Below, piece by piece: positions 44,730 to 53,554 of a stretch of 64,000 nt of DNA (position 1 is the stretch's first letter; each line of letters starts with the position of its first letter). Made by a program: the position numbers and the translations under genes. The notes under the pieces were generated by a model. It saw only the letters and a program-made list of their open reading frames with translations. It searched no databases and had not been told where the DNA came from. The stretch spans positions 8,349 to 72,348 of the forward strand of contig DATJIW010000087.1 in the NCBI GenBank assembly GCA_035492775.1, in the 5' to 3' direction. This stretch comes from DATJFQ01 sp035492775. Lineage in GTDB: Bacteria > Acidobacteriota > Vicinamibacteria > Vicinamibacterales > 2-12-FULL-66-21.

Positions 44730-45749
44730 ATGCGCCGGTTCGCGTTAGTCCTTGCATTCACGCTCAGCACAGACGTTGGCGCGCGCTTGCCGTCGCTGCC
44801 GATCCTCTCGGCGCTCGGGCTGACACCAGACGAGATCGCGTCGGTTGACGCCGGTCGTCCGGTCGCAAAGGTGCTCGCGTGGGGCGGCCCCTCGGAAGTC
44901 TACGTGCTGGGCGCCGTACACATCGACGGATCACCGGAGCCATACTTGACCGCCGCTCGTGACGTTCGGCGTCTGAGCGGCGCGTCAGGCTACCTGGGCG
45001 CTGGCGAGATCCGGGAAGACTCCACGCCGGCCGATCTGAAAGGCCTCGCGTTCGATGCGGACGATGTGAAGGCGTTGAAGAACTGCCGGGAAACGGACTG
45101 CGATGTGCAGCTGCCGACCGCGTCGATCGACGCGTTCCGCGATGGCGTCGATTTCTCACGTCCCGATGCCGCGGAGCAGGCCAACGCACTTGGGCGCTCC
45201 ATGGTGTTGCAGATGCTCCGCTCCTATCAACAAGGCGGCGACCAGGCGCTCGGCGCGTACCGCGACAAACAGCATCCCGCGCGCGTCGCCGACCAATTCC
45301 AGACGATGATGGGGCGCGCGTCGGCGCTGCCCGACGTATTTCCGGAATTGCGCCGGTACCTGCTCGAGTATCCGAATGCCCAACTCGCGAAATCCGAGAG
45401 TTTCTTCTATTGGGAAAAAGTCGAGTTCGGCCTCAAACCGACGATCCGCGTGAACCACGCAGTGCTCTATCGGGGCATCGCGGACGGACGCGCCTTTGGC
45501 GTGGTCGCGATCAAACAATTGTACGCAACGCATTACTTCCACACCGCGCTCGACGTGTCAGTGTGCGTCAACGACGCCGCCGACGGGAGCGGCGACGGCT
45601 TCTACCTGTTGACCCTCAAGGGGTCGCAGCAGGAAGGACTGACCGGTGTCAAGGGTTCGATGCTGCGCAAGGTGGTCGTCGACAAGACGAGGCACTCGCT
45701 GGAGCGCGCGCTCGGCGCGATCAAACGGACGGTGGAGACAGGACGCTGA
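44730..45749 (+). CDS. Secreted hypothetical protein
   Basis: 339 residues. N-terminal signal MRRFALVLAFTLSTDVGA. The mature protein has a recognisable globular pattern (VLAWGGPSEVYVLGAVHIDG, KALKNCRETDCDVQLPTASI, FFYWEKVEFGLKPTIRVNHA, ALDVSVCVNDAADGSGDGFY) with two Cys pairs, but I do not know the family; a secreted lipid- or START-like protein is possible. It starts 55 bases after the coiled-coil gene and may be transcribed from the same sigma-54 promoter. Confidence 0.75.
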   Translation: MRRFALVLAFTLSTDVGARLPSLPILSALGLTPDEIASVDAGRPVAKVLAWGGPSEVYVLGAVHIDGSPEPYLTAARDVRRLSGASGYLGAGEIREDSTPADLKGLAFDADDVKALKNCRETDCDVQLPTASIDAFRDGVDFSRPDAAEQANALGRSMVLQMLRSYQQGGDQALGAYRDKQHPARVADQFQTMMGRASALPDVFPELRRYLLEYPNAQLAKSESFFYWEKVEFGLKPTIRVNHAVLYRGIADGRAFGVVAIKQLYATHYFHTALDVSVCVNDAADGSGDGFYLLTLKGSQQEGLTGVKGSMLRKVVVDKTRHSLERALGAIKRTVETGR

Positions 45750-45954
45750 CAGCGTCCGGGCAGCACCAGCCGCCTGAGGACGGCGAGGAGGGCGTGATAT
45801 ATATCGGTGTCGCACGCGCTGACACACGTTAATACCGTGAGACGCGACGCGACTCGTCTGGAAAAGGCCACCTAGTGCTGCATCCCGGCGCAGAGACGCT
45901 GAACGCCGCAGCCGTGTCGTGCTGCGCGCCAACGCGGCCGCATGGAGCACGCCA

Positions 45955-46716
45955 GTGAGGATCGCCATCTTCAGCGACGTTCACGGGAATCTGCCCTCAC
46001 TCGAAGCCGTCCTGGCAGACATCCGGGCGCAGCAGGTAGACGCCGTGTATTGCCTCGGGGACCTCGTCGGCTACGGTGCGTCGCCTGACGAATGCACTGA
46101 ACGCATCCGAACGCTCGCGATTCCGACGGTGATGGGCAATTACGACGATGGCGTCGGATTCGATCGGGATGAGTGCGGTTGCGCCTACACCAATCCAGTA
46201 GATCAGGCGCTGGGCGACCGCTCGTTGATGTGGACGCGGAATCACACGACAACAGAGAACAAGGCATTTCTGAGGTCGTTGAAGAAGGAAATCCGTCTCG
46301 AGGACGAGGGACGTCGAGTGCTGCTCGTTCATGGCAGCCCGCGTCGAATGAACGAGTACCTCTTCGAAGATCGGCCGATCTCGAGCTTCCAGCGGCTGGC
46401 GGCGGCTTCCCACGCAGACATCATTGTGTTCGGCCACACCCATAAGCCGTTTGCCAAGCAGGTCGATGGCGTGCTGTTCGTCAACGACGGGTCCGTGGGA
46501 AAACCCAAGGACCTCGACCCTCGGGCCTGCTACGTCGTTCTTCAGGACGGTGCGGTGGAGTTCCGTCGCGTCGCGTATGACATCGCAGCGGCCGCCAGAA
46601 TGATTCGAGACACCGATCTCCCGCACGAGTTTGCAGCCGATATCGAAACGGGCGGAGCTCCGCGACCCGGCGTCCATGGGCGCGACCCTCGAGGCGCGCA
46701 GCGCCGGGAGCAGTGA
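45955..46716 (+). CDS. Metallophosphoesterase (YfcE/ApaH-like)
   Basis: 253 residues, GTG start 45955 with GGAG seven bases upstream; the longer ATG form at 45919 adds residues that do not match the family. The calcineurin-type motifs are complete: IFSDVHGN, CLGDLVGYG, MGNYDDG, LLVHGSP and FGHTHKPF, which bind two metals. Cytoplasmic phosphodiesterase or nucleotidase. The last 40 residues (DLPHEFAADIETGGAPRPG) are echoed by a fragment at 49576. Confidence 0.85.
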   Translation: MRIAIFSDVHGNLPSLEAVLADIRAQQVDAVYCLGDLVGYGASPDECTERIRTLAIPTVMGNYDDGVGFDRDECGCAYTNPVDQALGDRSLMWTRNHTTTENKAFLRSLKKEIRLEDEGRRVLLVHGSPRRMNEYLFEDRPISSFQRLAAASHADIIVFGHTHKPFAKQVDGVLFVNDGSVGKPKDLDPRACYVVLQDGAVEFRRVAYDIAAAARMIRDTDLPHEFAADIETGGAPRPGVHGRDPRGAQRREQ

Positions 46717-46868
46717 CGCGGCAACCGCGTCTGTGCTCCGCTCGCACCAGCGCCCGGCAAGATAGTCTGTCGCGAGACCAGTTTCCTGACAGCCTGCCAA
46801 GGACTACGGCTGCACCGCCATCGCCTCGGTACGATACATTGCGCCGGTACCCGCACGCGTGGAGGAAT

Positions 46869-49526
46869 ATGCACGAAGAAGACGTCACTCGCGCATTCGA
46901 CCGCAACCGCGATACCCCCTCGATAACAGCAAACGCAGAAGAGGCGCCGCGGGAAGTGGTCATCGGGCACTACCGGCTGATCGAAAAGCTCGGCGAAGGC
47001 GGGATGGGTCAGGTGTGGCTCGCCGAACAGACGGCTCCGGTGCGCCGCATCGTCGCCTTCAAACTGATCAAAGTCGGGATCTACGACGACGAGGTGCTGC
47101 GCCGGTTCGAATCGGAGCGGCAGTCGCTGGCGATGATGGACCATCCCGCCATCGCCAAGGTGTTCGACGCCGGGACGACGCCGGAGGGCCAGCCGTACTT
47201 CGTGATGGAGTACGTCCGCGGCATCCCGATCACCGACTACTGCAACCAGAAGAAGCTCACCATCCGCGAGCGGCTGCTCCTGTTCGTTCAAGTCTGCGAG
47301 GGCGTGCAGCACGCGCATCGCAAGACGATCATCCATCGGGATCTCAAGCCGGCGAACATACTCGTGACCGAGGTGGATGGGAAGCCTGTGCCGCGGATCA
47401 TCGACTTCGGCCTTGCCAAAGCGACATCGAGCTCGCTGGCCGGCGACGCCATGGTCACGCGCGCGGGCGTGTTTCTCGGAACGCCGGGCTACATGAGTCC
47501 CGAACAGGCGGTCGACACGCAGGATGTCGATACGCGGACCGATGTGTATTCGCTGGGTGTGATCCTGTACGAGTTGCTCACGGGTTCGCTGCCGATTGAT
47601 GTCAGCGCGCTGTCAGACAGGCCGGTGCTCGATGCGCTGCGGTATCTCAGTGAGGCCGAACCCCAGCGACCCAGCACGAAGGTGCGGACCGAGCGCCAGT
47701 CCTCGCAACACGCGGAGTGCTGCGGACTCGCCCAGCCCGCCCAGTTGCAGGCGGCTCTGAACGGCGATCTCGATTGGATCACGCTCAAAAGCATGGAGCG
47801 CGATCGCGGTCGGCGCTACGACAGCCCCTCGGATCTCGCCGCGGATGTACTCCGCTACTTGAATCACGAGCCGATCGCCGCGCATCCGGCCAGTACCGGG
47901 TATCGCATCGGCAAATACGTTCGGCGTCACCGAGTCGCGGCCTCAATCGCCTCCGGCCTCGTCCTCCTCCTTGCCGCGTTCGCGGCCGCACAGGTGATAC
48001 AGCTGCGACGCATCACGCGCGAGCGCGATCGGGCCAACCGCATCACCTCATTCATGACGGCGATGTTCAAGGTCTCCGACCCGAGCGAGTCACGCGGCAA
48101 TACGATCACCGTTCGCGAGATTCTCGACAAGGCATCAGGAGACGTTCAGACGGGGCTCGGGACGGACCCGGAGGTTCAAGCGGCGCTGCTGTCGACGATG
48201 TCCGACGTGTATCTGAATCTCGGGCTGCAGAAACGCGCGGAGCCGCTGGCGGCGAAGTCCCTCGAAATCCGGCGCAGGGTTCTGGGTCCCGAGCACCCGG
48301 ACACATTGAAAGCAGAGTACGACGAGGGCTATCTGCTGAAAGATCTTGGAAGGTATGACGAAGCCGAACGCTTGCTCCGGGAGACGGTGGCAAAGTTTCG
48401 AAAGGTCAACGGACCCGACACCCGTGAAGAGGCGAATGCGCTCTCCGTGCTGTCCCTGCTACTCCAGGCCAGGACGCGGTACGCAGAGGCGGAGCAGTAT
48501 GGCCGCCAGGCGGTGGCGATTTTCCAGAAGCTGAATACGCCGAACGACCGATCCGCGCTCGTCGCCAAGGCAAACCTGGCGACGCTGCTCGAGGTAGAAG
48601 CGAAATTCACGGAAGCCGAATCGTTGCAGCGGGATGTTCTCGAAAGGGAACGCCGCGTCTTCGGCGCCGACAGCCCCGACACCTTACAGGCGCTTGAGAA
48701 CCTTGCGGTCACCCTGCGCGACGAAAGGCGGTTCGATGAATCCGAGAGGTTCATTCGCGAAGCCATCGCCGGGCGAACGCGGGTTCTCGGCGCGGAACAT
48801 CCCGATACGTTGGAGTCCATGAGCGAGCTCGCCATTTTCTTCACGTCGCAGGGACGGGCGGCAGAGGCGACGCGGATTCTTCGCGAAGTGCTGGCCATCC
48901 AGACGCGTACCGGACGGGAACCGGACGCCGCGTATACAAAGTATCGTATGATCCTTCCGCTGTCGCAGCAGAACCGCTTGTCCGAGGCCGAACAGGTTGC
49001 CGATGAGGCGCTGAGTGAGTACCGCAAGACGGATGGTCCCGACGGACGAACGACGCTGAACGTTTTGCGTATGCAGGGCGTCATGTTCCGGTATGAGGGA
49101 CGGTACGCCGACTCCGAACGTGTATTGCGGGACGCGATCGCCGGTTTCCAGCGCATCGTCGGTGCCGAACACCCGGACACGCTGACCGCAAAGGAGAGTC
49201 TGTTCAACACGTTGATAAGGCAGCCCTCTCGTCGAGCGGACGCATACGCACTCGGCCAGGAACTGCTCGAGCTGAGGCGACGCGTTTGGGGCGAGAACGA
49301 TCCCGCAACGGCCGCGATGCGATACAACGTGGGCTGTCTGGCAGCGCTTTCAGGCAAACGGGACGAGGCGTTGCGCTGGTTGACCGACGCCGTCCACCAC
49401 GGACTCCCGCCGTCTGTTGCGTCCGCGATGGACAAGGACACAGACCTGGTGAGCCTGCACGGCGACCCACGCTTTGAGGCGCTCGTGACGCAGGCAAAGG
49501 CCGTTGCGCCGCACTCGTCGCAATAA
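46869..49526 (+). CDS. Ser/Thr protein kinase with C-terminal TPR repeats
   Basis: 885 residues from ATG 46869 (GGAGG three bases upstream). Kinase at about 30-330: GEGGMGQVWLAEQ, VAFKLIKVG, HRDLKPANILVTE, IIDFGLAKAT, GYMSPEQAV. A membrane helix near residue 365 (AASIASGLVLLLAAFAAAQV) is followed by a large extracytoplasmic array of tetratricopeptide repeats with the Kinesin-light-chain-like GPEHPDTLKAEYDEGYLL pattern (repeated GAEHPDTL). A known acidobacterial and planctomycete architecture in which the TPRs recruit a partner. Follows the phosphoesterase. Confidence 0.92.
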   Translation: MHEEDVTRAFDRNRDTPSITANAEEAPREVVIGHYRLIEKLGEGGMGQVWLAEQTAPVRRIVAFKLIKVGIYDDEVLRRFESERQSLAMMDHPAIAKVFDAGTTPEGQPYFVMEYVRGIPITDYCNQKKLTIRERLLLFVQVCEGVQHAHRKTIIHRDLKPANILVTEVDGKPVPRIIDFGLAKATSSSLAGDAMVTRAGVFLGTPGYMSPEQAVDTQDVDTRTDVYSLGVILYELLTGSLPIDVSALSDRPVLDALRYLSEAEPQRPSTKVRTERQSSQHAECCGLAQPAQLQAALNGDLDWITLKSMERDRGRRYDSPSDLAADVLRYLNHEPIAAHPASTGYRIGKYVRRHRVAASIASGLVLLLAAFAAAQVIQLRRITRERDRANRITSFMTAMFKVSDPSESRGNTITVREILDKASGDVQTGLGTDPEVQAALLSTMSDVYLNLGLQKRAEPLAAKSLEIRRRVLGPEHPDTLKAEYDEGYLLKDLGRYDEAERLLRETVAKFRKVNGPDTREEANALSVLSLLLQARTRYAEAEQYGRQAVAIFQKLNTPNDRSALVAKANLATLLEVEAKFTEAESLQRDVLERERRVFGADSPDTLQALENLAVTLRDERRFDESERFIREAIAGRTRVLGAEHPDTLESMSELAIFFTSQGRAAEATRILREVLAIQTRTGREPDAAYTKYRMILPLSQQNRLSEAEQVADEALSEYRKTDGPDGRTTLNVLRMQGVMFRYEGRYADSERVLRDAIAGFQRIVGAEHPDTLTAKESLFNTLIRQPSRRADAYALGQELLELRRRVWGENDPATAAMRYNVGCLAALSGKRDEALRWLTDAVHHGLPPSVASAMDKDTDLVSLHGDPRFEALVTQAKAVAPHSSQ

Positions 49527-49575
49527 CCTCGGCCGGGCCGAAGCTCCCTTGCCGGCGTTCGCTATAACCAGCGCG

Positions 49576-49715
49576 GATCTCCCCCACGAGTCGGCGGCCG
49601 ATATCGAGACTGGCGCCGCGCCGCGAGCCGGCGCGGCGCACGATGTGGCAGAATCGGCGCGAACATGAACCAGCCGCTCCGATGTTCAGCCGCGATTCTG
49701 GCCGTCGGTCACGAC
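49576..49715 (+). pseudogene. Gene-end echoes: phosphoesterase C-terminus and GH89 N-terminus
   Basis: 49576-49635 reads DLPHESAADIETGAAPRAGA, 16 of 20 identical to the C-terminal region of the phosphoesterase at 45955; its frame stops at TGA 49666. Overlapping that stop, ATG 49665 begins MNQPLRCSAAILAV, close in DNA to the first codons of the GH89 gene at 50939 (MNKPLGQSAAVLALA); identity fades after about 50 bases. The two echoes are the only content of the 272-base gap. Confidence 0.6.
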
Positions 49716-49798
49716 TGCGGCGCATTGACGCGAAGACACCGAGATGAAATATCTGGCCTGGGGCGAGTTGCGGCAAGAACCGGTCTCGAGGAGAAATT

Positions 49799-50806
49799 AT
49801 GTCTACAACGGGGCGCATGCCCTCGCCAGAGATCATTTTCGACACTCTATTCGCCTATCAGAAATCCGCGGCGCTGAAGGCCGCCATCGATCTCAATCTC
49901 TTCACGGCGATCGACGAAGGCGCGCACACCGCGCCCGCCATCGCGAGTCGGATCAGCGTGTCCGAGCGGGGTGCGCGGATCCTGTGCGACTACCTGACGG
50001 TCAACCGGCTGCTCGCCAAGACCGATGATGGCTACCAATTGGTGGCCGAGGCGTCGGCATTCCTGAGCAAACGGTCACCGGCATATCTCGGCAGCATCGC
50101 GAACTTCCTATTGCGTCCCGAGCTCAAGAACAACTTCGAGAATCTGATCGAGGCTGTCCGTCGCGGAGGCGTCGGTCCCAACGATACCGACATCGTGTCG
50201 AACGAGAATCCGGTGTGGGTCGAGTTCGCGCGTTCGATGATGCCGATGATGATCCCGGCAGCGCAGGCCATCGCGGAGCAGTTTACCGCGGTCGAGCCAA
50301 TCAAGGTGCTCGATATTGCCGCGGGTCATGGCGCGTTCGGTATCGCGCTGGCCCGCCGGAATCCGAACGCGGAAATTGTGGCGGTCGACTGGAAAGCGGT
50401 CCTCGGTCTGGCGGAGGCGCACGCCAAGGATGCCGGTGTGCTCGACCGCTATCGCACGATTGCCGGGGATGCCTTCAATGTCGAATATGGCTCCGGCTAC
50501 GACATCGTCCTGGTTACGAACTTCCTGCACCACTTCGACGCCGCCACGAATACTTCGATGCTGAAGAAAGTCTACGCGGCCTTGAAGCCCGGCGGCCGCG
50601 TCGCCGTGCTCGAATTCGTACCGAATCCCGATCGCGTGTCGCCGCCCATGCCCGCGGCATTCAGCTTGACCATGCTGGCCGAGACGGCCGGCGGCGATGC
50701 CTTTACGTTCGCGGAGTTGCGGGAGCAGTTGGAGAACGTGGGTTTCCGGGATGTTGAAGCCCACGGCCTGCCCACGCCGCAAACACTGCTCATCGCGCGA
50801 AAGTAG
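49799..50806 (+). CDS. SAM-dependent O-methyltransferase family protein
   Basis: 335 residues from ATG 49799 (GAGGAG seven bases upstream). An N-terminal winged-helix dimerisation domain (ALKAAIDLNLFTAID, ISVSERGARILCDYL) precedes a Rossmann methyltransferase with motif I VLDIAAGHGAFGIALA, EIVAVDW and NFLHHFD. The layout is that of acetylserotonin/hydroxyindole-type and polyketide O-methyltransferases. Substrate unknown. It lies upstream of the GH89 gene in the same direction. Confidence 0.87.
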   Translation: MSTTGRMPSPEIIFDTLFAYQKSAALKAAIDLNLFTAIDEGAHTAPAIASRISVSERGARILCDYLTVNRLLAKTDDGYQLVAEASAFLSKRSPAYLGSIANFLLRPELKNNFENLIEAVRRGGVGPNDTDIVSNENPVWVEFARSMMPMMIPAAQAIAEQFTAVEPIKVLDIAAGHGAFGIALARRNPNAEIVAVDWKAVLGLAEAHAKDAGVLDRYRTIAGDAFNVEYGSGYDIVLVTNFLHHFDAATNTSMLKKVYAALKPGGRVAVLEFVPNPDRVSPPMPAAFSLTMLAETAGGDAFTFAELREQLENVGFRDVEAHGLPTPQTLLIARK

Positions 50807-50938
50807 CGGAACTGGGGCTCGTGGAGCTCGGGAAACACACGGGACTGTCCCCTGTTGTCGACGATCGAGCGCGGACGCGTTATTTGCCCGCCGCGCATTC
50901 GAAGACACCGCGTTTCCTGTGCAAGAATCCGCAGGATC

Positions 50939-53158
50939 ATGAACAAGCCGCTCGGACAGTCAGCCGCGGTTCTCGCCCTCGCCCTGTCGTTCGCATCCAC
51001 CTCGGGGGCGGAAGACGCAACGCCGGCCTCGGCGCTCGTTCGCCGCGTCGTCCCGCGTCAGGCCTCGCAGTTCGTCGTCGAAACCATTCCGCAGGACGAC
51101 GGTCACGACGCGTTCGAGGTCGAGAGCCGTGACGGGCGCGTCGTACTGCGCGGATCGAACGGCGTCGCCGCGGCATCGGCGCTGAACTGGTATCTCGAGA
51201 ACGTCGCGCACGTCAACGTGTCCCTGCCGCTGCGTCCCCTGACGCTGCCATTACCGTTGCCCTCCGTCCCGCAGCGGGTGCACATCCGGACGCCGTTTCA
51301 ACATCGCTACTTCTTCAACTACTGCACGTTCTCCTACAGCATGGCGTGGTGGGACTGGACGGAGTGGGAGCCGATGATCGACTGGCTCGCGCTCAAGGGC
51401 GTCAACATGCCGCTCGCCGCGACCGGGCAGGAAGCTGTCTGGCAGCTCGTGCTGCGCGACCTTGGTTTCAGCGCGGCCCAGATCCGCGAGTTCCTCGTCG
51501 GACCCGCCTACCTGCCGTGGTCCTGGATGGGCAACATCGACGGCCTTGGCGGTCCGCTGCCCGAGAGCTGGATCGCGAGCCACGCGGACCTGCAGCGCCG
51601 CATTCTCGCGCGGGAGCGCGCGCTCGGCATGACACCCGTCCTGCAGGGATTCACCGGACACGTGCCGCAATCCACCGTCGCCGTGTTTCCGCACGCCACG
51701 CTCCACAAGACGGGCAACTGGTCGGCGGGATTCGGCGGAACGTGGTTTCTCGACCCGCTCGATCCGTTGTTCCAGCGCTTCGGGAAGCGCTTCATAGAAC
51801 GGCAGACCGAGCTGTTTGGTACGAGTCACTACTACGCTGCCGACAGCTTCAACGAAATCAACCCGCCGACCGACGATCCGTCGTTCCTCGCGTCGATGAG
51901 CAAGGCCGTCTTCGAGTCGATGCGCGCGGCGGATCCGGACGCGGTGTGGATCCTTCAGGGCTGGTTCCTGTACTACCAGGCCTCGTTCTGGAAACAGCCG
52001 CAGGCGCGAGCGTTGATTGACGCGGTGCCGGACGATCGGATGATCGTCCTCGATCTCTGGGGTGACCGCCATCCGGTGTGGCAGGCGCGCGAAGCGTTCT
52101 TCGGAAAACCGTGGGTATGGAACGTCCTCTACAACTTCGGCGGGCAGACCACTCTGAACGGCGATCTCCCGTCAATTGCGTCGAATCTCGCGGCTGCGCT
52201 GCGCAGCCCGGACAAGGGACGCCTGTCGGGTCTCGGCATGATGATGGAAGGACTGGGCACCAATCCAATCGTTCCCGACTTCGTCATGGACATGTCCTGG
52301 CGGGACGACGTGCCGTCCATCGACGCCTGGAGCCACGACTACATCGTCCGCCGTTACGGCGGCGAGAATGCCAAGGCGTGGGACGCGTGGCGGATCCTGC
52401 TCGACACGGCGTATCGATCCCCCCTGCAGACGGGAACATTCCTGGCGGAGCGACCGCAGTTTTACGATCCGAAAGTCGCGTACCGAAGTGAGCCGGTGCC
52501 GAAGTACGACGCCAGCAAGTTGTCGGGGGCGCTCGACTCGCTGCTGGCTGCGTCGCGCGATCTCGGTGGCAACGACGCCTATCGCTACGACGTGGTGAAC
52601 GTCACGAGACAAGCGATTGGTCTGCTCGGGCTCCCGTTCGTGCGTGACGTCGAAGCCGCCTACCGGCAGGGAAACAAGCCCGCGCTCGCCACCGCGGAGC
52701 GGCGGGTCATCGGGCTGCTGCGCGATCTCGACGAGCTCGTGGGCACTCGTGAGGAGTTCCTGCTCGGTCGCTGGCTCGACGAGGCGAAACGGTGGGCGAC
52801 GACACCCGCTGAGCGGGATCTTTACGAATGGAACGCTCGAAACATCATCACCCTGTGGGGCACCACGTGCACCGAAGGACAGGAAGACGATCTCAATCTC
52901 TACGCGCACAAACAGTGGCAGGGGATGTTCGCGAGCTACTATCTGCCGCGCTGGCACGCGTTCTTTGCAGGTTTGAACCGCGCCGTCGACGCCGGCACGT
53001 CATTCGACCGGGCGCCATTCGCCGCAGCGATGTGCACGTGGGAGCAGGAGTGGTCACGTCGTCATGAGGCGTTCGCGACGCGGCCGCGCGGTGATGCGGT
53101 GGCCGTCTCGCAGCGGCTCTATTCGAAGTACCGGCGCCAGCTCGAAGAACTCCGATAG
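50939..53158 (+). CDS. GH89 alpha-N-acetylglucosaminidase
   Basis: 739 residues from ATG 50939, with a signal peptide (about 1-25). NAGLU layout: N-terminal domain to about 105, a TIM barrel beginning FQHRYFFNYCTFSYSMAWWD, and a C-terminal helical domain. The two catalytic glutamates are visible in YYAADSFNEINPP and MMMEGLGTNPIVPD, corresponding to the human enzyme's Glu316 and Glu446 neighbourhoods. It removes terminal alpha-GlcNAc from glycans such as mucin or heparan-like polymers in the periplasm or outside. Single gene; the padR-ADOP operon follows. Confidence 0.92.
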   Translation: MNKPLGQSAAVLALALSFASTSGAEDATPASALVRRVVPRQASQFVVETIPQDDGHDAFEVESRDGRVVLRGSNGVAAASALNWYLENVAHVNVSLPLRPLTLPLPLPSVPQRVHIRTPFQHRYFFNYCTFSYSMAWWDWTEWEPMIDWLALKGVNMPLAATGQEAVWQLVLRDLGFSAAQIREFLVGPAYLPWSWMGNIDGLGGPLPESWIASHADLQRRILARERALGMTPVLQGFTGHVPQSTVAVFPHATLHKTGNWSAGFGGTWFLDPLDPLFQRFGKRFIERQTELFGTSHYYAADSFNEINPPTDDPSFLASMSKAVFESMRAADPDAVWILQGWFLYYQASFWKQPQARALIDAVPDDRMIVLDLWGDRHPVWQAREAFFGKPWVWNVLYNFGGQTTLNGDLPSIASNLAAALRSPDKGRLSGLGMMMEGLGTNPIVPDFVMDMSWRDDVPSIDAWSHDYIVRRYGGENAKAWDAWRILLDTAYRSPLQTGTFLAERPQFYDPKVAYRSEPVPKYDASKLSGALDSLLAASRDLGGNDAYRYDVVNVTRQAIGLLGLPFVRDVEAAYRQGNKPALATAERRVIGLLRDLDELVGTREEFLLGRWLDEAKRWATTPAERDLYEWNARNIITLWGTTCTEGQEDDLNLYAHKQWQGMFASYYLPRWHAFFAGLNRAVDAGTSFDRAPFAAAMCTWEQEWSRRHEAFATRPRGDAVAVSQRLYSKYRRQLEELR

Positions 53159-53167
53159 CACAGGGAT

Positions 53168-53196
53168 TTGACATTCGTCCGCCGCACGAACATACT
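53168..53196 (+). promoter_or_regulatory. padR promoter, near-leaderless
   Basis: TTGACA (53168-53173), 17 bases, CATACT (53191-53196). The padR ATG is at 53211, so the transcript would have a leader of about 8 bases. No palindrome like that at 459 is present. Confidence 0.6.
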
Positions 53197-53210
53197 CCCA
53201 ACGAATTTCG

Positions 53211-53546
53211 ATGGGAGAGCGCGATTCGCCTGAACTGCTCCGCGGCACCCTGGACCTGCTCATCCTCAAGACGCTCGTGTCCGGGCCGCGGCACGGGTAC
53301 GCGATCGCTCACCACCTCAGGACGACGTCGGACGACGTTCTCCAGGTCGGCGAAAGCTCGCTCTATCCGGCGCTTCAGCGCCTGCTCCTGAGAGGCTGGG
53401 TCAAAGCTCACTGGGGCACCTCGGAGAACAACCGGCGCGCGCGCTATTACACCCTCAGTGCGTCCGGTCGCAAACAACTGGAGACCGAGCGCACGGAATT
53501 CGATCGCATCGTCGTCGCCATCCACAAAGTGCTCGCAATACCCTGA
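53211..53546 (+). CDS. PadR family transcriptional regulator
   Basis: 111 residues. Typical short PadR: RGTLDLLILKTLVSGPRHGY, VGESSLYPALQRLLLRGW, NNRRARYYTLSASGRKQLE. The ADOP gene starts 8 bases after its stop, so the repressor and permease form an operon, as at the left edge of the window. Its own promoter at 53168 is almost leaderless. Confidence 0.92.
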   Translation: MGERDSPELLRGTLDLLILKTLVSGPRHGYAIAHHLRTTSDDVLQVGESSLYPALQRLLLRGWVKAHWGTSENNRRARYYTLSASGRKQLETERTEFDRIVVAIHKVLAIP

Positions 53547-53554
53547 GAGGTCTC

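Noticed and set aside
45795..45806. GATATATATC palindrome as a regulatory site
   Set aside because: Ten-base AT palindrome with no nearby promoter boxes; too little support.
50841..50851. GGGACTGTCCC as an operator or terminator before GH89
   Set aside because: Short palindrome without T tract or promoter context; words of this kind are common in GC-rich genomes.
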